Assembly: GCA_965116595.1 (NCBI GenBank) | Contig: OZ220708.1 | Location: 1,736,001 to 1,800,000, forward strand | Direction: 5' to 3' | Origin: G963663315 sp963668255 | GTDB lineage: Bacteria; Pseudomonadota; Gammaproteobacteria; Arenicellales; Poriferihabitantaceae | Length of the DNA stretch: 64,000 bases | In this document: positions 16,549-25,711 of the stretch, piece by piece | Layout of the letters: each line of letters starts with the position of its first letter | How positions within the stretch are numbered: position 1 is the first letter of the stretch | Program-made: the position numbers and the translations under genes | The notes under the pieces: model-generated | Database searches by the model: none | The model's input: only the letters and a program-made list of their open reading frames with translations | Told to the model about the DNA's origin: nothing

Positions 16549-17550
16549 ATGGCCGAATCCGCTTCCCGGCAATCCATCCCCAGGTCAAAGAGTCCGTGGA
16601 ACTGGCATCCGCAATTCCCACTGGCAATGCCGCCAGTTTTTATTTGGCCACCGCAACCCGTCGCCGCATTGAAATTTATTCTGGGCAGAGGATTTGCGAT
16701 GTCCCAGATGATGATCTATGTCTTGCTGGGAATTGCAACCTGGTTCTACCTTGCTCCGGGGATGGAGGGATGGAAGACCTTCTCGCCAGATTGGATATTC
16801 CATGTCTGGGCGATCAATATGGGACTGTCAATTGTGGTGGCAGGCGGACTGCATCTGTATTTCCATACCTGGAAATGCCAGGGCAAAGTGCAAAAATATG
16901 AACATCGTGATTTAGCAAGAAAAAACCGGACATTCCTCTTCAATAATCAGGTCTGGGACAATATCTTCTGGACCTGCGCCAGCGGTATAACAGTATGGAC
17001 AGGATTTCAGGTATTGCTGATGTGGGCATATGCCAACCAGATCATCATGTGGAATACCTGGTCGGATAATCCTTACTGGTTCGTTGGCCTGTTCCTGATA
17101 TTGACTGCATGGGAGTCGATGCATTTCTACTTCATACATCGGCTGATTCACTGGCCGCCACTATATAAGATTGCTCATGCCCTGCACCACAAAAACGTCA
17201 CCATCGGCCCGTGGTCGGGGCTGGCGATGCACCCGATCGAGCACCTGTTTTATTTCAGTACCGTGCTCATTCATCTGGTCATCCCCTCCCACCCGATCCA
17301 CATGTTCTTCCATATCTACCTGACTGCCCTGTCAGCCTATACCGGGCACGTCGGATTTGAAACCATTGTGATCAAGGGCAAATCCACGCTCGGAGTCGCA
17401 AACATGTTCCATCAACTCCATCACCGATACTTCGAATGTAACTACGGGACACCCTATATGCCCTGGGACAAATGGCTTGGCACCATGCACGATGGTACCG
17501 AGGAAGCAACCCGCAGGATCAACCAGCGACGGGTCGGGATGGGTTCCTGA
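16549..17550 (+). CDS. Sterol desaturase / fatty acid hydroxylase family membrane protein
   Basis: 333 residues with four or more hydrophobic segments and the histidine clusters that bind a di-iron centre in this family: HFYFIHRLIH (near residue 186), HALHH (near 207) and HQLHHR (near 290). Members insert oxygen into or desaturate lipid chains using O2. The substrate (lipid A chain, ornithine lipid, carotenoid or sterol-like) cannot be told. ATG 16549 is used; a later ATG near 16699 would remove a Pro/Trp-rich leader (PVFIWPPQP) that looks coding. It follows clpX by 16 bases and is convergent with the Na/Pi cotransporter. Confidence 0.8.
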   Translation: MAESASRQSIPRSKSPWNWHPQFPLAMPPVFIWPPQPVAALKFILGRGFAMSQMMIYVLLGIATWFYLAPGMEGWKTFSPDWIFHVWAINMGLSIVVAGGLHLYFHTWKCQGKVQKYEHRDLARKNRTFLFNNQVWDNIFWTCASGITVWTGFQVLLMWAYANQIIMWNTWSDNPYWFVGLFLILTAWESMHFYFIHRLIHWPPLYKIAHALHHKNVTIGPWSGLAMHPIEHLFYFSTVLIHLVIPSHPIHMFFHIYLTALSAYTGHVGFETIVIKGKSTLGVANMFHQLHHRYFECNYGTPYMPWDKWLGTMHDGTEEATRRINQRRVGMGS

Positions 17551-17567
17551 ATATCCATCAGCATTAC

Positions 17568-19343
17568 TCAATCCACTTCATCCAGGTTGGTTTCTTCAGC
17601 GGCTTCGGCGATCAACTCATCATGGGTAGACAGTAGCGCTGTAGCAAAGTCAAACAGGTTTTTTGCCGTTTTGTGGGAAAAGTTAAAATCATTCAGCAGC
17701 GAAGTGGCCATCAACGGCGATATTTGATTTTCCTGAAGCAAGCGGTTAACGGTATTGTCAATAGTCTGTTTCGCAGCTTTGGCCCCTGCTTTATGTTGAC
17801 CTAAATCACGCATAGTGTCGTGGCTTTCATTCCCATCCCTGTACCTGCATATATCCTTGAGAATAAAGGCCAGTTTTATTCTTAAAGTGTTGTACTCATC
17901 GCGAATGTGTTCATTATCCGAAATCATGTACCGGGTTGTGTTTTTTCTCAAATGTTTGACGTGCTTGACACATTCCACAATTTCTGCGGAAGCGTTGCGA
18001 AGCCGGTACAGTTCTTCTGAAAATACGCTGGGTATATGTGACTGTGCCTGGGAAATAAATTCGACAATGGAACTGTAAAGAATCTTGACTTTTCTTTCGT
18101 AAAGCTCATCCATATCGAACTCGATAATTTCCCGGTCATCGTTTATGGTTTTTTCAAGATCATCGGATTTGAGAATTTGTGTACGATGTAAATTCATGCC
18201 ATGCGCCATCAACTCGAATGCCGCGTCAAACAGGTGCCAGACTTCCTTCTTGACAGACAATAATACCGTGTCGGGAAAATCGAATGCGGCTTCGCTCAGA
18301 TATTTTGGTTCCGTAGCATCCAAAGCTTTCTCGGGGAAAAAGTTGAATAAAAATCCAGCCAGCCGTTGGACCAGAGGTACCATGACGATGACGCCAACCA
18401 CATTAAAAAAAGTATGAAACACAGCGAGTTTCATGGTGTAGTTATCTTCAGCTATGCCCACCATACTGCTAAAGGCATCCACTGCCCATACGAATTGGCT
18501 GATAAAAACAATGGCGATAACACCGGTTACCGCGTTAAAAATCAGATGTGCCCCGGCCAGCCGTTTACCTTCAATATTTGCGCTCAATGAGCCTATAACT
18601 GCGGTTACAGTGGTGCCGACATTCGCGCCAATGGCCAATGCCAAACCATTTTCATAAGTAACCTGCCCGGCTGCCAACGCCGTCAGAATGAGTACCAGCG
18701 TCGCATGGGATGACTGCATGACTACGGTGGCGACGGCGCCAATTCCTGCAAACAGAAACAGGCCCAGATAACCGCCTACCGCAAATGAAGCCAGGTCGAA
18801 GCTACCCTTGAACGCTTCGAATCCCTCTTTCATATAGTGTATGCCGAGAAACAAAAACCCCAGTCCCGCAAGTACCGAACCAATCCCCTTGAGGTATTTT
18901 GACTGTTGAAATGAAAGCACAATCCCGAATACCAGCATCGGCATGGCGTAGGCGGATATTTTAACTTTCAGGCCGAACGCAGCGACCAGCCAGGCCCCGG
19001 TTGTGGTTCCAATGTTGGCGCCGAATATTATTCCAATACCGGCTACCAGCGTAATCATACCTGCACTGATAAAAGATATTGCAATCACTGAAACCAGAGA
19101 ACTGGACTGCATTATTGTGGTAGTGACGATTCCAAAGCCCAGCGCTTTCCAGGTCTTGTCCGTGGTTTTTTGTAACAACTTCTCCAGCAAACCTCCGGTA
19201 AACGCCTTGAATCCTTCTTCAAGGAATAACATTCCGAATAAAAATATGGAAACCCCTGCCGCAATTTCCTTAAAATCCGGGCTGATCCAAAAACCATAAG
19301 TCAGGATAAGCAGTATCGTAGGTAAAAATATTCTTTTCAGCAT
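17568..19343 (-). CDS. Na+/phosphate cotransporter family protein (NptA type) with C-terminal PhoU-like domain
   Basis: 591 residues. The first ~330 hold two Na/Pi repeats with the QSS motifs of this family (TIMQSSSLVSV near residue 78 and VVMQSSHATLV near 209) and paired GANIGTT / GANVGTT motifs. The last ~240 residues are hydrophilic and helical, like the PhoU-type domain attached to bacterial Na/Pi proteins. Expected role: Na+-coupled phosphate movement across the inner membrane, usually viewed as efflux or overflow uptake. Divergent from the sulfatase, with a strong inverted repeat between them (19445-19468). Confidence 0.85.
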   Translation of the reverse strand: MLKRIFLPTILLILTYGFWISPDFKEIAAGVSIFLFGMLFLEEGFKAFTGGLLEKLLQKTTDKTWKALGFGIVTTTIMQSSSLVSVIAISFISAGMITLVAGIGIIFGANIGTTTGAWLVAAFGLKVKISAYAMPMLVFGIVLSFQQSKYLKGIGSVLAGLGFLFLGIHYMKEGFEAFKGSFDLASFAVGGYLGLFLFAGIGAVATVVMQSSHATLVLILTALAAGQVTYENGLALAIGANVGTTVTAVIGSLSANIEGKRLAGAHLIFNAVTGVIAIVFISQFVWAVDAFSSMVGIAEDNYTMKLAVFHTFFNVVGVIVMVPLVQRLAGFLFNFFPEKALDATEPKYLSEAAFDFPDTVLLSVKKEVWHLFDAAFELMAHGMNLHRTQILKSDDLEKTINDDREIIEFDMDELYERKVKILYSSIVEFISQAQSHIPSVFSEELYRLRNASAEIVECVKHVKHLRKNTTRYMISDNEHIRDEYNTLRIKLAFILKDICRYRDGNESHDTMRDLGQHKAGAKAAKQTIDNTVNRLLQENQISPLMATSLLNDFNFSHKTAKNLFDFATALLSTHDELIAEAAEETNLDEVD

Positions 19344-19444
19344 TTTGGCCTTCCGAACATATTGCTATTTGCTGTCCATATTAACATCGGTTGTCTCGCA
19401 GCATGTAAAAAGATGAAAAGGGGACTGGAACCTGCTACTTTCCC

Positions 19445-19468
19445 TATTTACATTCGACAATGTAAATA
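19445..19468. promoter_or_regulatory. Inverted repeat, candidate operator between Na/Pi and sulfatase genes
   Basis: TATTTACATT (19445-19454), spacer CGAC, AATGTAAATA (19459-19468): perfect 10-base arms. It has the size and AT-rich form of a dimeric repressor site, and lies about 100 bases from each of the two divergent genes. Confidence 0.5.
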
Positions 19469-19552
19469 TTGAGATGATTTGCCAATAATAAGGTATTTAT
19501 CATATTGTAAATTCCAAATGAGGATTTCGTAATTTTAAATGCACCGAACGTA

Positions 19553-20965
19553 TTGATATTCTGTTCAGATGAACATGCCCGGAAGTTTACGGGCTGTTAT
19601 GGACACCCGATTGTCCGAACACCGACACTGGACAGATTATCCAGTAGCGGAACAACCTTTGAAACTGCCTGTACGCCCTCGCCGATTTGTGTGCCGGCAC
19701 GCGCCTCGCTGGCCACCGGTCTGCAAGTCCACGAAACTCGTTGCTGGTCATCCGCTGAGCCCTATTCCGGACAACCGGAAAGCTGGATGCACCGAATGAG
19801 AGATCACGGATATACGACACTGTCATTCGGAAAACTGCACTTCAGATCGAAAACGGATGATAACGGATTTTCCGAAGAGTTCCTTCCCATGCATGCCCCC
19901 AACGACGGCAAGGGATGGCCGCAGGGTTTGTTGCGAAATCCATTGCCTGCATTCGATGAAACCCGTGAGTTGGCCGAGCAGTTGGGACCAGGTGAAAGTG
20001 AATATACTCATTACGACCGAAAAATCACATCGACGGCATGCAACTGGCTTCGTAAGTCCGGTTCGAGGACAGGAAGTAAACCGTGGGCACTTTTTGTGTC
20101 GTTTGTAAGTCCTCATTATCCTCTTGTTGCGCCACAGGAATTTTACAGGCTATATGCCGACCTAAAATCCGGTGATTCTTCAATTCGTATAAAGAGTGGC
20201 GACATTGATCATCCGGTTCTCAGGGAAATTCGCCGGTTCTGGAACTATGACGATTATTTTGATGACGAACTGCGTCTGCAGGCACAGAAATCGTATTTTG
20301 GATTAGTCAGTTTCCTTGATGACAATATCAGACAGGTCCTTGAAGCGCTGGAGGATTCTGGTTCAAAGAGCGAGACATTGATACTCTATACCTCTGACCA
20401 TGGCGAGATGCTCGGACATTTGGGATACTGGACGAAGTCAGTAATGTACGAAAACTCAGTCGGTATTCCGCTGATTGCGAGTGGCCCGGGATTCACACAA
20501 CAACGTTTTAGCACCCCGGTTTCCTTAACCGACATTGGTGTAACTGTCGAACAAACAGCGGGAATGAAATCCAGCCACCCCGAATCATGGCGGTCACAAC
20601 CATTGCAAACCGTCAGTCGAAGGTTTGGCATGGAGCGTGTGATCCTGTCGCAATACCATGACGGTGGTACGCCTGAAAGCTTTTACATGGTTCGACAAGG
20701 AGACTGGAAGTATGTCTATTATGCAGGTGGCCACCGGCCGCAACTGTTCAATCTTGCTCTCGACCCGATGGAACTGAACGACCTGAATGACGATTCATCC
20801 AGCATGAATCAACGCAGACATTTGCACGACCAATTACTGCAGATACTTGATCCCGAAGATGTCGCACGACAACGCGAACAGGACCAGGTACAAAAAATTA
20901 AAGAACTGGGTGGCCGGGAGTCGTTAATGGCGATGAAAAGTTTCAATCATACCCCCGCACCTTGA
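19553..20965 (+). CDS. Sulfatase family hydrolase (type I, formylglycine-dependent)
   Basis: About 470 residues. The sulfatase signature CVPAR (Cys46, the residue converted to formylglycine) sits in SPICVPARASLATG; SDEH near the start and TSDHGEMLGHLGYW supply metal ligands. Expected reaction: hydrolysis of a sulfate ester such as choline-O-sulfate or a sulfated sugar; the lack of a signal peptide suggests a cytoplasmic enzyme, as for choline sulfatase. The start is a problem: TTG 19553 cuts into the family's first beta strand, since in-frame codons just upstream read APNV before LIFCSDEH. No ATG/GTG lies in that frame back to the stop at 19508; ATG 19539 is one base out of frame; ATT 19532 has a GAGGA site 7 bases upstream. 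Confidence 0.8.
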   Translation: MIFCSDEHARKFTGCYGHPIVRTPTLDRLSSSGTTFETACTPSPICVPARASLATGLQVHETRCWSSAEPYSGQPESWMHRMRDHGYTTLSFGKLHFRSKTDDNGFSEEFLPMHAPNDGKGWPQGLLRNPLPAFDETRELAEQLGPGESEYTHYDRKITSTACNWLRKSGSRTGSKPWALFVSFVSPHYPLVAPQEFYRLYADLKSGDSSIRIKSGDIDHPVLREIRRFWNYDDYFDDELRLQAQKSYFGLVSFLDDNIRQVLEALEDSGSKSETLILYTSDHGEMLGHLGYWTKSVMYENSVGIPLIASGPGFTQQRFSTPVSLTDIGVTVEQTAGMKSSHPESWRSQPLQTVSRRFGMERVILSQYHDGGTPESFYMVRQGDWKYVYYAGGHRPQLFNLALDPMELNDLNDDSSSMNQRRHLHDQLLQILDPEDVARQREQDQVQKIKELGGRESLMAMKSFNHTPAP

Positions 20966-21093
20966 CCAGAGATTTTCTGCCGTCTAGCCCAAAACTTTGA
21001 CGGTGCCCGGAAAACGGACCAGAGCAGTCGTTCCGGAACGCTCATTGGTTCCGCCCTGTTCCATCGTTCCACTTTGTCACCTCACACCATCAT

Positions 21094-22557
21094 TCACATA
21101 TACCGCTTTCGCTCTTCTTCCATCATTTCCTTGTATTCGGGCATGTCGTCCGGAACCGGCGCTGGTTCTTCGCGGGCGAGGTTGACACCGAACAGCTTGA
21201 ATACCTTGAAGCCGAGATAGTAGGGTTTCCACCATTTCAAGGCGATGGGAACGGTGATGTTCAACAGGAAGGCGGTAAACATCAGCGTATAGAACTGGGT
21301 GATGTCAATGATCTTGTTCTGTACGAAGGCGATGTTGATGACGATGAATGCGAGCTCAGCGCGGCCCAGCATGCCGAATCCGATCATCACGCCCTCGTGC
21401 CATTTGTAGCGGCCGGTAAACCTTGCTGCCAGACAGGCGGAGGTGACCTGCAGAACGACCACAATCAGATACAGGCAAATCACTGCGGGCAGCGCGTCGA
21501 GAATCACACTCATGTCAAAAATCAGTTTACCGCCCAGATTTACGAAGAAAATCGGCCCGAAAATGGTGAATGCCAGATGTTCAATGATGTGGTTGGTCTG
21601 TTTGAAGGTTTCGTTTGTTTCTTCCTCTTCCACCCAATCGCCTTCTGCATTCTTGACCCTTACAGTCTTGGAGTGAGTGAAATAGTCTGCGTGCAGGAAC
21701 AACCCTGCGAAGTACGCGCCGATAGCGGGGTGAAAACCCAGCCAATGGGCGACCACTCCTGCCACCATGGCCATGAACAACATGATCAGCGGGGTGAATT
21801 CTCCGCGGTGCAGCATCAGGAACTGGCGTGCGCCAAACAGCGCGAAAAGTCGGCTGACTTTGAAGTCGATGACCTGAAAGAAGGAAGGGTTTTCGGGCAG
21901 CACCTTCGGTGAGCGATCCGGAAATGCAACCAGTCCCAGAAACAGGGCAATCACGAAAAAGAGTATGACCTTGGCTATGATCCACAGCATGTCTGCCATG
22001 GTAACGGCGTCGCCTCCGGTGCTGACTGTGCTGACCAGAATAATCGGAATCAGGATGGCGACACCAATCAACGACAATACATCATCAATCACGGCTGCGG
22101 TTATGATGCCTGTGGCTGCGGTGGATTTATGCAATAAATCCCCGCGCAGACTCATCATGGTCAGGCTGACTGCGGTGGCTGTCATGGTCAGCGCCCAAAG
22201 CAATGCCGAGTTGTGATCGTAACCAAATAGCAGGGCGGTTCCGTATCCTGCCATGAACGGAAAGGCTGCGCCAATCAGTGCGACGCCAAGGCCGCGTTTG
22301 ACCCCCTGAGAAAAACGATTGATATCCTCTTCGAGTCCCAAGGCGAACATGATGAACACGATGCCCCATTCGCCAATGGTCTCCAGAAATTCATTATGAG
22401 TCGGTAACAGACCCGTGTTGGTCAGAATCGCGCCTGCGATAATCAGCCAGAGAACATCCACTGTTCCTGTTTTTTTGCTGAGAAGTTTTGAAATTACGAC
22501 TACGGCAAAAATAATTGCCGAATACTCCCAGACCGAAAAGCTCTCTGTTTCATGCAT
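21094..22557 (-). CDS. Cation:proton antiporter, CPA2 (KefB/GerN-like) family
   Basis: A 487-residue inner-membrane protein with about 12 hydrophobic segments and Na_H_Exchanger-type motifs (FIMFALGLEEDI near residue 90, AAVIDDVLSLIGVAI near 154, HPAIGAYFAGLFLH near 277). No C-terminal RCK/TrkA-N nucleotide-binding domain is present, unlike full KefB/KefC. Role: exchange of K+ or Na+ for protons. This is the second proton antiporter in the window, consistent with a saline habitat. It sits alone between the sulfatase (convergent) and the HD-domain gene. Confidence 0.8.
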   Translation of the reverse strand: MHETESFSVWEYSAIIFAVVVISKLLSKKTGTVDVLWLIIAGAILTNTGLLPTHNEFLETIGEWGIVFIMFALGLEEDINRFSQGVKRGLGVALIGAAFPFMAGYGTALLFGYDHNSALLWALTMTATAVSLTMMSLRGDLLHKSTAATGIITAAVIDDVLSLIGVAILIPIILVSTVSTGGDAVTMADMLWIIAKVILFFVIALFLGLVAFPDRSPKVLPENPSFFQVIDFKVSRLFALFGARQFLMLHRGEFTPLIMLFMAMVAGVVAHWLGFHPAIGAYFAGLFLHADYFTHSKTVRVKNAEGDWVEEEETNETFKQTNHIIEHLAFTIFGPIFFVNLGGKLIFDMSVILDALPAVICLYLIVVVLQVTSACLAARFTGRYKWHEGVMIGFGMLGRAELAFIVINIAFVQNKIIDITQFYTLMFTAFLLNITVPIALKWWKPYYLGFKVFKLFGVNLAREEPAPVPDDMPEYKEMMEEERKRYM

Positions 22558-22644
22558 GATATTTCTCCACCGTTGAAATGGTTCTCATCACGTTGACGTT
22601 TGATTCAGGTCGCCATGATTATCAGAACTGGTATATTTTCATTT

Positions 22645-23202
22645 TCAGACAAATTGTTTTAAAGGTTCCGAGAATACCCGCTCTACCATCGGTCGGAAAA
22701 ATGCCAGGGGTCTCGACTCAAAATCCGGGTCGAAACAGTTTTGGTCATAGTTCTCACAAAAATCGACACAGTCCTGGTACCATTCATGTTCCTTGAATCG
22801 ATCCCTTGCATTGCGATCCTGGTCAAAATGATGGGCGTAATACCAGGTCTGGAACAATCCGTGATGTTTGATTATCCAGTAGATCTTCCCGGAAACATAA
22901 GGGCGCAAAATCGAAGCCGCCATTTCACTGTGAGAGTAGGGCGCAAGGTTATCCCCAATGTCGTGAAGCAAGGCCGCCACTACCATTTGTTCGGATTCTC
23001 CTGCATCAAAAGCCCGGGTGGCGGACTGCAATGAGTGCTCCAGTCTGCTCACCCTGTAACCGGAAAAGGAATTTTCGAGGTCTGCAAGCGCCGTCATCAA
23101 CCGGTCAGGCAGTGTTCTTGTGTGCTCTTTTTCGTGGTCGGCGAGGAAGGCATACTCTTCAGCGGTGCCGTTGATCATATGTACAAAATTAACGGTATCC
23201 AC
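22645..23202 (-). CDS. HD-domain protein of the PhnZ/predicted-phosphohydrolase type
   Basis: 185 residues. HD metal ligands are visible: LEHSLQ (first His, near residue 57), AALLHDIGD (His-Asp pair, near 85) and KHHGLFQ (near 119). The layout recalls the PhnZ/TmpB di-iron oxygenases of phosphonate breakdown, but the YxGE region that supplies the substrate-side Tyr and Glu in those enzymes here reads FSGYRV, so that activity is doubtful. The family also includes predicted HD phosphohydrolases of unknown substrate. It is soluble and cytoplasmic. It lies 28 bases upstream of arsC on the same strand, so the two may be co-transcribed. Confidence 0.68.
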   Translation of the reverse strand: MDTVNFVHMINGTAEEYAFLADHEKEHTRTLPDRLMTALADLENSFSGYRVSRLEHSLQSATRAFDAGESEQMVVAALLHDIGDNLAPYSHSEMAASILRPYVSGKIYWIIKHHGLFQTWYYAHHFDQDRNARDRFKEHEWYQDCVDFCENYDQNCFDPDFESRPLAFFRPMVERVFSEPLKQFV

Positions 23203-23230
23203 AGTGATGTCCTCGAGGTTGCAAGCTAAA

Positions 23231-23575
23231 CTATAAGATGGTCAATACGTTTTCCGGGGGGCGGCCAATTACCGCTTTGCCGTTGTTCACGACAATCGGG
23301 CGTTCGAGTAAGTGTGGGTGGCTGACCAGTGTCTGCAATAATTCACCATCATCGGGAGTCCTGTCCGCCAGACCCAACTCCCTGTAAATGGCTTCACCCT
23401 TACGAATGATGTGACTGACAGGGCAGCCCAGCATCCCGATAATGCTTTTGAGGGTATCGGTATCCGGCGGTTGTTCGAGATAAAGGACGACTTCCGGGAT
23501 GATTCCGGCCTCTTCAACCAGCTTCATTGTCGCTCTTGATTTGGAGCAGCGTGGATTATGGTAGATGGTGGTCAT
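23231..23575 (-). CDS. arsC: ArsC-family (glutaredoxin-type) arsenate reductase-like protein
   Basis: 114 residues from ATG 23575 (a TTG/ATG two codons earlier is possible). The active-site cysteine lies in YHNPRCSKSR (Cys10), and the C-terminal RPIVVNNGKAVIGRPPE matches the ArsC arginine-containing segment. Expected reaction: glutathione/glutaredoxin-dependent reduction of arsenate to arsenite. No arsenite pump or ArsR is nearby, so a more general thiol role is also possible. It follows the HD-domain gene closely. Confidence 0.8.
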   Translation of the reverse strand: MTTIYHNPRCSKSRATMKLVEEAGIIPEVVLYLEQPPDTDTLKSIIGMLGCPVSHIIRKGEAIYRELGLADRTPDDGELLQTLVSHPHLLERPIVVNNGKAVIGRPPENVLTIL

Positions 23576-23701
23576 CAACAACTTCAGGAAATCCCGGACA
23601 TTTGGTTAAAGTCTAACCCGGTTTCCCTGAACCTGTCCATATATATCCGGCCATCTTTCACCTTCACGTTCACGTCATGACTGTGCTGTTGGATTTTCTG
23701 A

Positions 23702-24589
23702 TCATGATCCCAGCCTGGATTCACGATTGAATATATAGACTCCGGAGCCGGTGATTATCAATATTCCCACCCAGGTCAAAAGATCCGGGAAATCGTTAAA
23801 CAGCAGCAGACCGTAGATCGTTGCGCCGATGATCTCGACGTACTGAAACGGCGCCAGCACACCCACCGGGGCTTGACGGAATGCATATACGACGAGCAGA
23901 TGGCCGACCGTGGCAATCAGACCCAATCCGCCCAGTAGCAACCATTGGCCACTGGTTGGATAAACTGCTGTCAGGATATCGAATTGACTTTGCGTGCCGA
24001 CAAGCAAGGCGATACTCATCACCAGACAACCGAACACCCCGGCAAAAAACTGTAATCGGATCGGCTCTTCGTATCTGACGAGTTTTCGGGTCAGCAGAAT
24101 ATAAAAGGAGAAACACAAGGCTGTGCCGACCGGGTACATCACGGCCCAGCCCACCTCGGAGAAAGTCGGTCGAATGATGATCATTGCCCCACAAAACCCG
24201 ATGGCAATGGCAGACAGTCGCCTGATTCCAATGCGTTCGCGCAGAACAACGACCGATAACAGCGTGACCAGCATTGGTTCAATAAAGAAAATGGATATCG
24301 CTTCTGCAATCGGCAGATATATCAGTCCGGTAAAAAACAAAACCGTCGCGGCAGCGATCAGCGCGCCTCGTATGGCGTGCAGGTATAAGGTGGAAGTCAG
24401 CCAGGGTTCCCTTGTCCGGAAAACGAACGGAGTCATCAGAATTAACTGAAAGGAAAAGCGACTCCATGAGATCTGGCCGGGAGAGATTGACCCCGCCAGC
24501 CATTTTGCGATGGCATCAATACCGGGCAATAACAGCATGGCGATGATCATCATCCACATCGCTCTGGCTGATTCATTGTTCCTGTTCAC
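23702..24589 (-). CDS. EamA-family (DMT superfamily) transporter
   Basis: 295 residues, about ten hydrophobic segments in two EamA repeats (first repeat LPGIDAIAKWLAGSISPGQ near residue 22; second repeat PVGTALCFSFYILLTRKL near 152). It probably exports a small metabolite; the substrate is unknown. It resembles the EamA protein at 6333 only in fold. It is divergent from the homocysteine-methyltransferase-like gene at 24731, with about 140 bases between the starts in which I could not define a promoter with confidence. Confidence 0.75.
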   Translation of the reverse strand: MNRNNESARAMWMMIIAMLLLPGIDAIAKWLAGSISPGQISWSRFSFQLILMTPFVFRTREPWLTSTLYLHAIRGALIAAATVLFFTGLIYLPIAEAISIFFIEPMLVTLLSVVVLRERIGIRRLSAIAIGFCGAMIIIRPTFSEVGWAVMYPVGTALCFSFYILLTRKLVRYEEPIRLQFFAGVFGCLVMSIALLVGTQSQFDILTAVYPTSGQWLLLGGLGLIATVGHLLVVYAFRQAPVGVLAPFQYVEIIGATIYGLLLFNDFPDLLTWVGILIITGSGVYIFNRESRLGS

Positions 24590-24730
24590 AAGATGTTTGC
24601 CTGACTGCAGTTAATCTGGTATATCGCCGGGAATAGTAATATTCAGGCCGGAATCCGGGGAATGTCATATTGACGGACATTACTGCAAGTCCGCCCCGTA
24701 TTAAACCCGGAATCAAACCAGGGGAAGATG

Positions 24731-25627
24731 ATGAATAGAGACCGTTATTATAATCTGATGCAACGCATCGCTGCCGATGAACGTATCCTGATTAATGGCG
24801 CCACCGGAACTGAAGTGGAACGGCGTGGTGTTGTGCAATACAAGAAAATCTGGAATGGGGCAGGTGTCCTGAGCAATCCCGATGTCGTTCGTCAGATTCA
24901 CGAAGATTATCTTCGACATGGCGCCGAAATCGTAATTTCAAACACTTTCGGTAACTCCAGACGTGCGCTTGAAAATGCAGGGCTGGGGCAGCAGTTTGAA
25001 TTTTTAAATCGACGCGGGGTGGAGTTGGCGGTAGAAGCGAGGGATCGTGCAGGGACACCTGATGCCCTGGTTGCCGGAGGTATATCGTATTGGATCTGGG
25101 CGGGTATGCCGCCGACTCAGGATGAGTTGTATAGCGCCGTGGCAGAGCAGGCTGCAATCATGAAGCAGGCGGGCGCCGACCTGCTGATGCTCGAAATGAT
25201 GGTGGACATTCGCTGTATGCTGGTCACGCTGGAGGCCGCACAAAGCAGCGGCCTGCCTGTCTGGACAGGGATTTCATGCGAGCCGAAAGCGGATGGAGTG
25301 ATGCACTTGCTGGAAGGAGAACCCCTGATTGATGCGTTGGCAGAGTTGCAGGATAAACAGGTTCCATTGATTAGTGTTATGCACACGGAAGTGGAATACA
25401 TTGATGAGTGTCTGGAAATAATTCAGGAAAACTGGTCCGGACGGATTGGCGTGTATGCACATACAGGATGCAAGGTTGATTCAGACTGGGTTTTCGATGG
25501 CGCCATTTCCCCGGAAGATTATGCAACCGCCTGTAAACGCTGGCTGGACCGTGGCGTCCAGGTTGTTGGCGGGTGTTGTGGGATACGCACCGAGCATATT
25601 CAGGCGATAAGAGAAATCATCCGGTAG
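24731..25627 (+). CDS. Homocysteine S-methyltransferase family protein with altered zinc site
   Basis: 298 residues with the TIM-barrel architecture of betaine-homocysteine and S-methylmethionine-homocysteine methyltransferases: LINGATGTEVERRG at the N-terminus, SNTFGNSRR near residue 70, and the C-terminal zinc motif GGCCGIRTEHI (Cys282, Cys283). The third zinc cysteine, normally in a G-x-NC motif about 65 residues earlier, is replaced: the segment reads LISVMHTEVEY, with His218 at the Cys position. A CCH zinc site or a changed acceptor is possible. Expected role: methyl transfer from a methylated amine or sulfonium compound to a thiol. ATG 24731 is preferred over 24728 for spacing to GGGGA. 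It faces the TRAP operon on the other strand. Confidence 0.75.
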   Translation: MNRDRYYNLMQRIAADERILINGATGTEVERRGVVQYKKIWNGAGVLSNPDVVRQIHEDYLRHGAEIVISNTFGNSRRALENAGLGQQFEFLNRRGVELAVEARDRAGTPDALVAGGISYWIWAGMPPTQDELYSAVAEQAAIMKQAGADLLMLEMMVDIRCMLVTLEAAQSSGLPVWTGISCEPKADGVMHLLEGEPLIDALAELQDKQVPLISVMHTEVEYIDECLEIIQENWSGRIGVYAHTGCKVDSDWVFDGAISPEDYATACKRWLDRGVQVVGGCCGIRTEHIQAIREIIR

Positions 25628-25711
25628 ACAGCCCCCCACATATAAAATCCTGTCTCATCGGAGCAAATCACTATTACAGTAAACCAGAATAAGGAACGCT
25701 TAACGCTTGCG

